5,697 bases of DNA from an uncultured Lachnospiraceae bacterium (GTDB lineage: Bacteria > Bacillota_A > Clostridia > Lachnospirales > Lachnospiraceae). Below the pieces are notes generated by a model. It was not told the origin of the DNA, did not search any database, and worked only from the letters and a program-made list of their open reading frames with translations. The position numbers were made by a program, and so were the translations under genes. The stretch spans positions 1 to 5,697 of the forward strand of contig CAJTOU010000101.1 in the NCBI GenBank assembly GCA_910577835.1. The letters are read 5' to 3'. Positions within the stretch are counted from its first letter, which is position 1. Every line of letters starts with the position of its first letter. Shown one piece after another: positions 1 through 4,301 of this stretch.

Positions 1-1254
1 TTACTTGCAAGAAAATATTTAGATTCGGGTAAAAAGGCAATTCATGAATGGAAAAGTTGTATAGGCGAAATCGATGAGAAACTGGAGGAGGCTATAGAGG
101 AAAATAATTTGTATGAAGCTCTTAAGGGTCTGCAGTTAGTAGAAGCTGTTCCTTATACAAAGATTTTTAAAGATAATGGATATGAAATAGATAAAAGCTC
201 GAAGGATTCAATCAAAAAACGGACTGAAAGTTTGAAAAATGTGATAGATCAGTTAATTGGTCCCTATGTTTCACATATGTATTGTAAATCAGTTGAGGGA
301 ATTAATACTTTCAGAAATCATAATACGAAAATGGAAATAATGCTTGAAGAACTTGGTTTTGTTGAGTACGCTTTGAAGATTAAAAAACGTAAGGAGGAGG
401 AACTTAATAATATAGATGAGATTCGTTCTCGCCAAGAACTTCGAGTTGATTGCGAAAGGTTTTTAGAAAAAAGTCAGATTACTAAGTATGTTACATATAT
501 AAATATTTGTATTTATTTAAAGACAGGAAAAGAACTACAGGAAAGAGTACAAAAGTATGGTGCTGCATTAGGTAAGGATTTTCAAAAAATTAATGACGAT
601 ATCAATAGTAGAGTTAATGATTTGGAAAAGAATCGCAACCGTACAATGAAAGATATGTCAGATATCTGGGATGATCTTTATGAAGTGAAATGTGCTGAAG
701 ACATAGAGGATTTACTAGACAATATTGCTAGCGTTTTAAAGAAAGGTATACCAGAAGTAGATCAAATAGGTTTTGAAGAGTTACAAGAAAATCTACAGGT
801 CTTTTTGGATGATATTAATGCCATTAAAAATGCAATACAATCAAGAAGTCATTATACAGAAGTCTCAAAAGCAATGCTTGAGAAATATGAGGAGTCAGAG
901 TTTGATTTTGATGTTCTTCCTATATTGAAAGAGATTATCTCTGACATCAAAAGAGTACTTGATGAAAAAGAGCAGAAATGGATTGCAGAAGAACTGACAC
1001 TTGGCGATAGGAGTAGAAAGGCTGTTCATCATTGGAAGGAAAAATCACAATTTTTACCAGAATATTTATCAGAAGATACAATTGCAAAAGCTAAAAAACT
1101 TGATCAGGAGGCAGATGAGTTGATTAGCGAAAGCAAGATAGAGGATGTTATTTTTTATTTTGATAAATTGGATGCTGCAGAAAAGGAAGAATGTATACGG
1201 AAGTTGCAAAGCAGATTAAATAACGTGAGTTCGATAGATATTATCAGAAAATAA
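1..1254 (+). CDS. C-terminal part of a large helical, coiled-coil-rich protein, function unknown (5' end outside window)
   Basis: The frame is open from the first base and ends at TAA 1252-1254, giving 417 residues without a start, so the gene begins upstream. An in-frame TTG at 109 follows no convincing ribosome binding site and lies inside the frame, so it is unlikely to be the start. The visible part is rich in Glu, Lys, Asp, Ile and Leu with almost no Pro or Gly, which suggests long amphipathic helices and coiled coil. I see no signal peptide, membrane segment, Walker motif or catalytic motif. A short motif occurs twice: KKAIHEWK at residues 11-18 and RKAVHHWK at 339-346. Both are followed by an acidic helical stretch ending in similar text (NNLYEAL and SKIEDVI), which suggests an internal duplication. 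It could be the tail of a large NTPase or SMC-like protein, including a phage-defence ATPase, but nothing seen here proves that. I do not recognise the family. Confidence 0.75.
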   Translation, partial: LLARKYLDSGKKAIHEWKSCIGEIDEKLEEAIEENNLYEALKGLQLVEAVPYTKIFKDNGYEIDKSSKDSIKKRTESLKNVIDQLIGPYVSHMYCKSVEGINTFRNHNTKMEIMLEELGFVEYALKIKKRKEEELNNIDEIRSRQELRVDCERFLEKSQITKYVTYINICIYLKTGKELQERVQKYGAALGKDFQKINDDINSRVNDLEKNRNRTMKDMSDIWDDLYEVKCAEDIEDLLDNIASVLKKGIPEVDQIGFEELQENLQVFLDDINAIKNAIQSRSHYTEVSKAMLEKYEESEFDFDVLPILKEIISDIKRVLDEKEQKWIAEELTLGDRSRKAVHHWKEKSQFLPEYLSEDTIAKAKKLDQEADELISESKIEDVIFYFDKLDAAEKEECIRKLQSRLNNVSSIDIIRK

Positions 1255-1452
1255 GGCTACTGAAAGCCATTTCTTTGTTGTAGAACATGTTAAAATCGAG
1301 CTGTATCTCCTAAAAAGGGAATTTTCAGAATGATTAGCGAAGCCGTGAAGCTGAAAAACTGCTGATTAAAAGACTTTTAACTTTTCATTCTCGTTATTTA
1401 CGGAAAATAAAGATACAAAAAATTATAAGCAGAGTAGCAGGGTAAGGAAAGG
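1255..1452. other. intergenic stretch, no gene seen
   Basis: This is about 200 bases of AT-rich sequence between the unknown + strand gene and the terminator. A weak hairpin (GGCT/AGCC) starts directly after the stop codon at 1252. A 15-base near-palindrome, TTAAAAG-A-CTTTTAA, lies at 1366-1380. The only ATG-started frames are about 8 and 11 codons long (for example 1330-1365) and look accidental. Confidence 0.5.
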
Positions 1453-1494
1453 CGGCAGACAAGGGAAAAGATTGTCCCTTATTTGCCGTTTTTT
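1453..1494 (+). terminator. strong intrinsic terminator, possibly bidirectional
   Basis: Arms 1453-1466 (CGGCAGACAAGGGA) and 1475-1488 pair over 14 positions with one G-T wobble and one C-A mismatch around an 8-base loop. Six T follow at 1489-1494, so on the + strand this is a classic rho-independent terminator for transcripts coming from the gene ending at 1254. On the minus strand the hairpin starts 5 bases past the GNAT stop codon but is followed only by TTTCC, so it would be a weaker terminator there. It separates two convergent units. Confidence 0.8.
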
Positions 1495-2098
1495 AGTGAT
1501 TAAAATATTTTAACATCTGTATCAACACATCATTTTCATCAACGCTGCCTTGCTTACTCCGCTTATCAAAAGCGAGGAAACCAGAAGCAGAATAGAAATC
1601 AAAAAGTTTTGGCTGGTTATTGCACTCTATGTATACGGTTTTTCCACCGATTAGATATTCCACATCTAAAACGCGCTGCAGAGCCATGGAAAGTAAATCT
1701 GCCCCGGCAATACTGAATGGCAGGTTCGGATTGAAATTTCTGCCAAGCTGTGCAATTAACGGCATAGATACCATAAAACGTTCTAAAGAATCATCATATT
1801 GTGAAAATTTTGCAATCTTCTTCTGCAAGGTTTTACTTAAATGTGCGCTTGAGATTGATACAAATTTGTTGGCAAGCGTATAATATCCAACAAGCGCAGA
1901 GCTTGTTTCTGTTTCCTTGAAAACAAGGAATGTAACAGCAATCCGCTGTCTGGCAAATTCAACAGCCTTATTATGTATAAAATCCTCCACATCAAGATTC
2001 AGCGGACACATAAAAGTGGAGAGAACTGTCTTGCATGAATCCTCTCCATACATCTTCATCATGTCCAATATATTTATCTGTTTTATATGCTGCATCAT
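1493..2098 (-). CDS. GNAT-family N-acetyltransferase, TacT/AtaT-like toxin candidate
   Basis: This is a complete 201-residue protein, slightly longer than typical GNAT toxins of roughly 160-175 residues. It shows an N-terminal F-x-C...LD..DF pattern (F29, C31, D36, F40), the strand VGYYTLANK at 70-78, a core strand plus loop and helix MPLIAQLGRNF...GADLLSMALQRV (112-143, the acetyl-CoA motif A region), and a C-terminal FDFYSASGF (166-174). Y169 is in the position of the usual general acid of GNATs. This arrangement is seen in toxins that acetylate the amino group of charged tRNA, stopping translation. The pyrophosphate loop is degenerate: the usual R/Q-x-x-G-x-G/A reads S-I-A-G-A-D at 129-134. 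The start ATG overlaps the stop of the upstream 59-residue gene (ATGA), so translation is probably coupled. A second in-frame ATG follows immediately. An ordinary metabolite or protein acetyltransferase is the alternative. The fold is fairly certain, the toxin role is inferred. Confidence 0.85.
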   Translation of the reverse strand: MMQHIKQINILDMMKMYGEDSCKTVLSTFMCPLNLDVEDFIHNKAVEFARQRIAVTFLVFKETETSSALVGYYTLANKFVSISSAHLSKTLQKKIAKFSQYDDSLERFMVSMPLIAQLGRNFNPNLPFSIAGADLLSMALQRVLDVEYLIGGKTVYIECNNQPKLFDFYSASGFLAFDKRSKQGSVDENDVLIQMLKYFNH

Positions 2099-2274
2099 TT
2101 TACTAAAGCTCCTAACAGTTTTTTAATGTCCTCGCCTTTTACATCTTCGGATTCAACATGGTGGACAGGGTAATTGTCGGCTGTTTCAGCGGCCTGTTCA
2201 AGAGCAGTAATGAATGCTTCTGCTTTTTTTGTGTCATCAATGATAATATTGTGAAAGATACTTTCTGTTGCCAT
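2095..2274 (-). CDS. 59-residue acidic protein, candidate antitoxin of the GNAT gene
   Basis: The frame starts with ATG at 2274-2272, 10 bases after a strong AAGGAG (2285-2290), and ends with TGA at 2097-2095, overlapping the GNAT start by 4 bases. It reads MATESIFHNIIIDD, then a helix-like stretch TKKAEAFITALEQAAETA (residues 15-32), then NYPVHHVESEDV and a charged C-terminus ending KLLGALVK. A short beta strand followed by a helix at the N-terminus and an acidic tail suits a small DNA-binding and toxin-neutralising protein. However, I do not see a clear ribbon-helix-helix pattern such as the DUF1778 antitoxins that normally accompany GNAT toxins. The position as first gene, the tight coupling and the shared promoter are the main evidence. 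A longer minus frame across the same bases (2139-2360) lacks this start context and is a shadow. It could instead be a non-antitoxin partner that modulates the acetyltransferase. Confidence 0.8.
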   Translation of the reverse strand: MATESIFHNIIIDDTKKAEAFITALEQAAETADNYPVHHVESEDVKGEDIKKLLGALVK

Positions 2275-2284
2275 AAGTTGTTTA

Positions 2285-2292
2285 CTCCTTCC
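2285..2292 (-). promoter_or_regulatory. ribosome binding site of the 59-residue gene
   Basis: On the minus strand the bases read GGAAGGAG, a near-perfect Shine-Dalgarno with 10 bases to the ATG at 2274. It fixes the start of a gene that is easily missed because of its small size. Confidence 0.8.
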
Positions 2293-2300
2293 ATATTTTT

Positions 2301-2314
2301 AGTATTATTATACT
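2301..2314. promoter_or_regulatory. AGTAT-N4-ATACT inverted repeat over the -10, possible operator
   Basis: Perfect 5-bp arms (2301-2305 and 2310-2314) surround 4 bases and cover the whole -10 hexamer and the probable start of transcription. A protein bound here would block RNA polymerase, as expected for an autoregulated toxin-antitoxin operon. The arms are short and AT-only, so chance is a real alternative. Confidence 0.35.
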
Positions 2315-2335
2315 CAAATGGAAGAAAAATAGCAA
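2307..2335 (-). promoter_or_regulatory. sigma-A promoter of the GNAT operon
   Basis: On the minus strand a -35 TTGCTA (2335-2330), a 17-base spacer and a perfect -10 TATAAT (2312-2307) are present. Transcription would start near 2300, about 25 bases before the ATG at 2274. The short leader carries the Shine-Dalgarno. A small inverted repeat overlaps the -10. Confidence 0.8.
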
Positions 2336-2407
2336 TGGAAATTTTGTAAATTTTGAGCAAGAGTATATTTGGGAATATTTGTAAGTTTTGGTGTTTTTAT
2401 ATTTTCA

Positions 2408-2617
2408 TCAATAGTATCTTTTACTATTTTTTCCATGTAAAATTATTTTTGCCAGTCTGTCATTTTTTATATAAGCCCTGAAATCATAAGCGGTAGCTTC
2501 AGAACCATATCCATAAGAAAAAATCAATATGCCCTTATCAATCTTTGCAGGGCTGCAGGTGTAGTCTACTGCTTTATTAACAGCTGCCGTGACAGCATGG
2601 ATTTTTGTGTATGCCAT
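2408..2617 (-). pseudogene. truncated relaxase (MobA/MobL-type), N-terminal remnant
   Basis: The 69-residue frame starts MAYTKIHAVTAAVNKAVDY and continues with a typical start of clostridial MobA/MobL-type relaxases, through D-K-G-I-L and SEATAYDF near residues 38-45. The motif with the candidate nicking tyrosine (Y19) is present. The metal-binding His motif and the rest of the several-hundred-residue protein are missing. After about residue 45 the text (AYIKNDRLAKII and on to the TGA) no longer resembles a relaxase, so a deletion or replacement joint probably lies near 2470-2480. The start overlaps the end of mobC by 52 bases, the usual arrangement, with translation probably coupled; only a weak GGA stands 15 bases upstream. 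It cannot nick DNA as a complete enzyme. It could still be expressed as a short peptide. Confidence 0.7.
2411..2429. repeat. AT-only hairpin after the relaxase remnant
   Basis: AATAGTA (2411-2417) and TACTATT (2423-2429) pair perfectly around 5 bases. On the + strand a T-run follows, but the stem contains few G or C, so any terminator activity would be weak. Confidence 0.3.
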
Positions 2618-2907
2618 ACTTTTTTCATCAGTTCCTTTACTTCTTTTACATCGGCTTCGTATACGCTGCCTGTGGCGTTTATGCGCTTTGCAATCTGATT
2701 TAAATTGTTCCCAATTTTACCAAGCGCAGCATTGTATTCACAAAGCTCTGAATAGTCAATATCATAGACATAACCGTACAAAATCAGATGCCGCAGGAAA
2801 GAGGATTTGCTTTTCATTCCGGACACTTTTTGTTTTTGTGTAAGGATGTAATCTTCGTCCTCGTTTAGATAAATCTGTATAGGTATTTTTCGTTCTCTTT
2901 TTGGCAT
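2566..2907 (-). CDS. mobC: MobC-like mobilisation accessory protein
   Basis: This complete 113-residue protein starts with a basic stretch and a strand (RKIPIQIYLNEDE, residues 6-18) of ribbon-helix-helix type. Helical text follows, including SSFLRHLILYG. It then has the signature G-N-N-L-N-Q-I-A-K-R-I-N at 66-77, characteristic of bacterial mobilisation proteins (MobC family). Such proteins bind the origin of transfer, help open the DNA near the nick and assist the relaxase. The ATG at 2907 lies 7 bases after AAGGAG (2915-2920). The length fits the family. It precedes and overlaps the relaxase remnant and follows a hairpin-rich region that would hold oriT. With its relaxase cut short it may serve only with a relaxase supplied by another element, or as a repressor of its own promoter. 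Confidence 0.9.
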   Translation of the reverse strand: MPKRERKIPIQIYLNEDEDYILTQKQKVSGMKSKSSFLRHLILYGYVYDIDYSELCEYNAALGKIGNNLNQIAKRINATGSVYEADVKEVKELMKKVWHTQKSMLSRQLLIKQ

Positions 2908-2953
2908 TTGGAAGCTCCTTTCTTTGTATTGATGTGTTTGAAAAATGTGGCTG

Positions 2954-2962
2954 ATTATACCA
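2954..2962 (-). promoter_or_regulatory. extended -10 promoter of mobC
   Basis: On the minus strand the sequence reads TGGTATAAT: a perfect -10 (2959-2954) with an extended TGn element. No good -35 is present at the normal distance, which is tolerable for extended -10 promoters. Transcription would start about 40 bases ahead of the mobC ATG. Confidence 0.65.
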
Positions 2963-2969
2963 TATATGG
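2960..2969. promoter_or_regulatory. CCATATATGG palindrome beside the mobC -10, possible operator
   Basis: This perfect 10-bp palindrome touches the mobC -10 hexamer. A MobC or other dimer bound here would occlude the promoter. Palindromes of this length also arise by chance in AT-rich DNA. Confidence 0.35.
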
Positions 2970-3064
2970 CTGCAGGTTTTTAAGCAAAAACTGTCAGCTA
3001 TATGTGAGCAAAACACAGCGTTTTTTTGCTTTTAGGGGGTCAGAGGAATATGCCTCTGTAAGTC

Positions 3065-3103
3065 AATTTCTTCAAGTTTCTATTTGAAAAACTTGAGGAA
3101 ATT
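3065..3103. repeat. 15-bp inverted repeat with one wobble pair
   Basis: AATTTCTTCAAGTTT (3065-3079) pairs with 3089-3103 over all 15 positions, one as G-T, around a 9-base loop. It is the longest stem in the oriT-like cluster and could extrude in single-stranded transfer DNA or fold in RNA. Confidence 0.75.
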
Positions 3104-3105
3104 CC

Positions 3106-3125
3106 GCCTGTGTCATGACACAGGC
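3106..3125. repeat. perfect 20-bp palindrome
   Basis: GCCTGTGTCATGACACAGGC equals its own reverse complement with no spacer. A spacer-free, GC-containing 20-bp palindrome is very unlikely by chance in AT-rich DNA and is best read as a binding site for a symmetric dimer or as a cruciform within oriT. Confidence 0.85.
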
Positions 3126-3142
3126 AGTGCTTGCTATTCATG

Positions 3143-3166
3143 GCAAACTGCCCGAAGGGAGTTTGC
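3143..3166. repeat. GCAAACT hairpin, relaxase recognition stem candidate
   Basis: GCAAACT (3143-3149) and AGTTTGC (3160-3166) pair perfectly. Inside them CCC (3151-3153) pairs with GGG (3157-3159) around GAA, with G3150 bulged. Relaxases commonly recognise a hairpin of this size a few bases before the nick, so the nick might lie shortly after one of its ends. Confidence 0.6.
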
Positions 3167-3201
3167 GTGTTGTACGAGCTTAGGTGAGCGTGTTGCAACA
3201 C
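3165..3201. repeat. direct repeat GCGTGTTG plus 12-bp palindrome
   Basis: GCGTGTTG occurs at 3165-3172 and 3188-3195. The second copy merges into the perfect palindrome GTGTTGCAACAC (3190-3201). Repeated half-sites of this kind suit binding of MobC or a relaxase next to the hairpin at 3143-3166. Confidence 0.5.
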
Positions 3202-3255
3202 ATAAGGGTATTGTCGTTCATTTTTTGTGAGCTATTTGTATATTTGGATGTGGTG

Positions 3256-3328
3256 GCTGTTCTGACAAACAAAAAACTGCAACAGCTAAAACAGGACAGA
3301 ATTGCCCTGTTCCGGCTCATAGCAGTTT
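3256..3328. repeat. nested imperfect hairpin with alternative pairing
   Basis: AAACTGC (3274-3280) pairs with GCAGTTT (3322-3328), AGC (3284-3286) with GCT (3315-3317), and AACAGG (3290-3295) with CCTGTT (3306-3311), forming one long interrupted stem. AACAGC (3281-3286) can instead pair with GCTGTT (3256-3261), so two folds compete in part. The region has no coding potential. It may be part of oriT or a structured RNA. There is no T-run, so it is not a simple terminator. Confidence 0.45.
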
Positions 3329-3532
3329 GAGTGTCTATTTATGAATTTGTGATTCTATCCTTAAAAATTTTAACGGACAACAGAGGAAAAGTCAACCAAA
3401 GACAGCAAACGAAAAGCATAATGAAAAGCGGAAAAAGAAAAGTGTCGAAAACAGTCAAAAAGTTTTCTGGAAAAAATTTTTAAATAGGAAAGAAATTTTC
3501 ACCTTTATGTTGTAAACTATGGTAGGGAATTG
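3329..3532. other. non-coding, purine-rich stretch
   Basis: I see no gene here. The + strand is strongly purine-rich from about 3374 to 3476, with GAAAAG repeated at 3386, 3411, 3423 and 3437. TTAAAAATTTTAA lies at 3361-3373 and an A6-T5 tract at 3471-3481. Such sequence bends easily and might carry integrase arm or accessory-protein sites, but there is no direct proof. Confidence 0.3.
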
Positions 3533-3673
3533 ATGAGGAATGAAGCAGAGTATAAATACAATCAGCCGGGAATTCTGATACAGATTTTAAATAACATGAG
3601 TGCAATGAAAAATTTTTTAAACAAAACTGTATTTATGAAAAATACAATATATATAAACTTGTCATTCCGCTAA
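3533..3673 (+). CDS. possible 46-residue small protein, unknown
   Basis: ATG 3533 lies 5-6 bases after TAGGGA and opens a frame to TAA 3671-3673. The product begins MRNEAEYKYNQPGILIQILN and ends IYINLSFR, with a basic middle part. No family is recognised. The frame ends where an 8-bp inverted repeat (3672-3728) begins. The ribosome binding site is only fair and the AT-rich sequence makes short open frames common, so this may be accidental. Confidence 0.25.
   Translation: MRNEAEYKYNQPGILIQILNNMSAMKNFLNKTVFMKNTIYINLSFR
3628..3646. repeat. TGTATTT-N5-AAATACA inverted repeat
   Basis: Perfect 7-bp arms (3628-3634 and 3640-3646) surround 5 bases. The repeat could be a binding site for a small dimeric regulator or recombination accessory protein. 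It falls inside the doubtful 46-residue frame. Confidence 0.45.
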
Positions 3674-3744
3674 AGCACATAATCTATACAGAACCGTTTA
3701 TAGCAGGCGGAGAGTGCTTGTGTGCTTTTTGGACTGATAAGTCC
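3672..3744 (+). repeat. nested hairpin followed by a small stem-loop
   Basis: AAAGCACA (3672-3679) pairs with TGTGCTTT (3721-3728), enclosing CTATA (3684-3688)/TATAG (3699-3703). TTTTT continues to 3730 and a GGACT/AGTCC stem-loop follows at 3731-3744. On the + strand the T-run makes weak termination possible, but the 41-base interior is long for a terminator. Confidence 0.4.
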
Positions 3745-3766
3745 GTAAATGATTTTATCCAAAACA

Positions 3767-3784
3767 GGCAGAAAAATTTTTGCC
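3767..3784. repeat. near-palindrome GGCAGAAAAATTTTTGCC
   Basis: All 9 base pairs form, one as a G-T wobble, with no spacer. Its centre is an A5-T5 tract, one of four such tracts between 3361 and 3781. Confidence 0.5.
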
Positions 3785-3793
3785 GGGCATACC

Positions 3794-3823
3794 TTGAAAA
3801 TTGAGTAGTATAGTCAATACACT
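3794..3823 (+). promoter_or_regulatory. weak candidate promoter toward the excisionase-like gene
   Basis: TTGAAA (3794-3799), an 18-base spacer and TACACT (3818-3823) give a moderate sigma-A match. A second isolated -10 (TATAAT, 3860-3865) lacks a -35. Either could drive a long structured leader ahead of the gene at 4054. The choice cannot be made from sequence. Confidence 0.25.
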
Positions 3824-3929
3824 TTAAAAGTATCAATCAAAAGTTTTTATATTTCAATGTATAATCTGACTGCATTGTGTTTGTTCTCAAGAGTATTGAT
3901 TATAAATACATACAGAACATGGGGAATAT

Positions 3930-3997
3930 GCCAACATACCAAAGCTGCCTGTTTTCATTCAAAAGCATATCCGATTATTAGGTGTGCTTTTGTTGGC
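3930..3997 (+). promoter_or_regulatory. two-stem RNA structure in the leader of the excisionase-like gene
   Basis: GCCAAC (3930-3935) pairs with GTTGGC (3992-3997), and AAAAGCA (3961-3967) pairs with TGCTTTT (3985-3991). The two right arms are directly adjacent, so the stems would stack with a 25-base bulge on the left side and a 17-base loop. It ends 57 bases before the ATG at 4054. It could be an attenuator, a regulatory leader, or DNA sites for recombination proteins. Confidence 0.45.
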
Positions 3998-4053
3998 AGA
4001 TATACCAGAACCATAGCAAGAAAAAAGAACAATTTTTAAGAAAGAGGTGGAAA

Positions 4054-4236
4054 ATGGAAGCAAAAGTTAAAAAGAAAGATTTCATCAGATATGACGAAGG
4101 AGCAGAGAGGTACTCCATGAGCAAGCACAGTTTTATGAAGCTGGCGCAGGAAGCACATGCGGTATATAAAATTAACCGTATTACTCTTGTAAGCGTACAG
4201 ATTTTTGAAGAATATCTGGAATCTTTTCGTGTGTAG
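4054..4236 (+). CDS. xis: small excisionase-like protein (Tn916 Xis type, DUF6462-like)
   Basis: This complete 60-residue protein starts at ATG 4054 after AGAGGTGG (4043-4050). The pattern is F-I-R-Y-D-E-G-A-E-R-Y-S-M (residues 10-22), then S-F-M-K-L-A-Q-E-A-H-A-V-Y-K-I-N and a C-terminal EEYLESF. It matches the small winged-helix-type proteins placed next to Tn916-family integrases in clostridial elements. These bend DNA at the element ends and favour excision over integration. A longer upstream frame from 3982 reads through the same codons, but the ATG with the good ribosome binding site fits the family length. It is followed at 109 bases by the regulator gene and then int. The role is inferred from family and position. 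Confidence 0.85.
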   Translation: MEAKVKKKDFIRYDEGAERYSMSKHSFMKLAQEAHAVYKINRITLVSVQIFEEYLESFRV

Positions 4237-4264
4237 ATTTAAGCAGGACAGAGGAAACAGATTA

Positions 4265-4301
4265 TTGTATATCAAAAAGTTGTTGACTTTTTGATATACA
4301 A
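4265..4301. promoter_or_regulatory. perfect 15-bp inverted repeat over the regulator-int promoter, probable operator
   Basis: TTGTATATCAAAAAG (4265-4279) and its exact reverse complement (4287-4301) are separated by 7 bases. The -35 box (4283-4288) lies in the spacer and the first bases of the right arm, so bound protein would cover the promoter. The likely ligand is the ribbon-helix-helix protein encoded directly downstream. Two dimers could bind, one per arm. As RNA it would also form a stable hairpin in transcripts coming from the upstream gene, but no T-run follows. Confidence 0.8.

Larger units (their letters stand above)
3007..3201. other. oriT: probable oriT region: cluster of inverted repeats upstream of mobC
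   Basis: Six inverted repeats lie within 195 bases: AGCAAAA hairpin (3007-3013/3024-3030), CAGAGG hairpin (3041-3046/3053-3058), a 15-bp stem (3065-3079/3089-3103), a 20-bp perfect palindrome (3106-3125), a GCAAACT hairpin (3143-3166) and the palindrome GTGTTGCAACAC (3190-3201). No ORF of note crosses the region and it is locally richer in GC than its surroundings. Origins of transfer of mobilisable elements usually lie directly upstream of mobC and carry such repeats next to the nick. I cannot place the nick: no consensus of a known MOB family is clearly present. Replication or regulatory functions are alternatives. Confidence 0.5.

Noticed and set aside
1620..2126. Two + strand frames of 87 and 69 codons
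   Set aside because: Both are antisense to the GNAT gene and lack ribosome binding sites.
2139..2360. 73-codon minus-strand frame over the small antitoxin-like gene
   Set aside because: It starts upstream of the operon promoter, so the operon transcript cannot carry its start, and its product is unlike any protein. The 59-residue frame has the promoter, ribosome binding site and ATGA coupling.
2314..2436. 40-codon minus-strand frame starting MEKIVKDTIDEN
   Set aside because: It has no ribosome binding site and runs through the -35 region of the GNAT promoter. It may be debris of the event that cut the relaxase, but is not supported as a gene.
2762..3016. 84-codon minus-strand frame overlapping mobC
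   Set aside because: It is a shifted reading of the mobC start and promoter. The mobC frame has the family signature and the good ribosome binding site.
3007..3201. CRISPR array suggested by the repeat-rich region
   Set aside because: The repeats are all different inverted repeats, not one direct repeat with regular spacers, and no cas gene is present.
3791..3808. Resemblance of CCTTGAAAATTGA to a segment of 16S-23S rRNA spacers
   Set aside because: The match is short and no rRNA or tRNA sequence is present nearby, so it is taken as coincidence.
3857..4039. 60-codon + strand frame upstream of the excisionase-like gene
   Set aside because: It lacks a ribosome binding site, overlaps the two-stem structure, and its product is Cys/Tyr-rich without any recognisable pattern.
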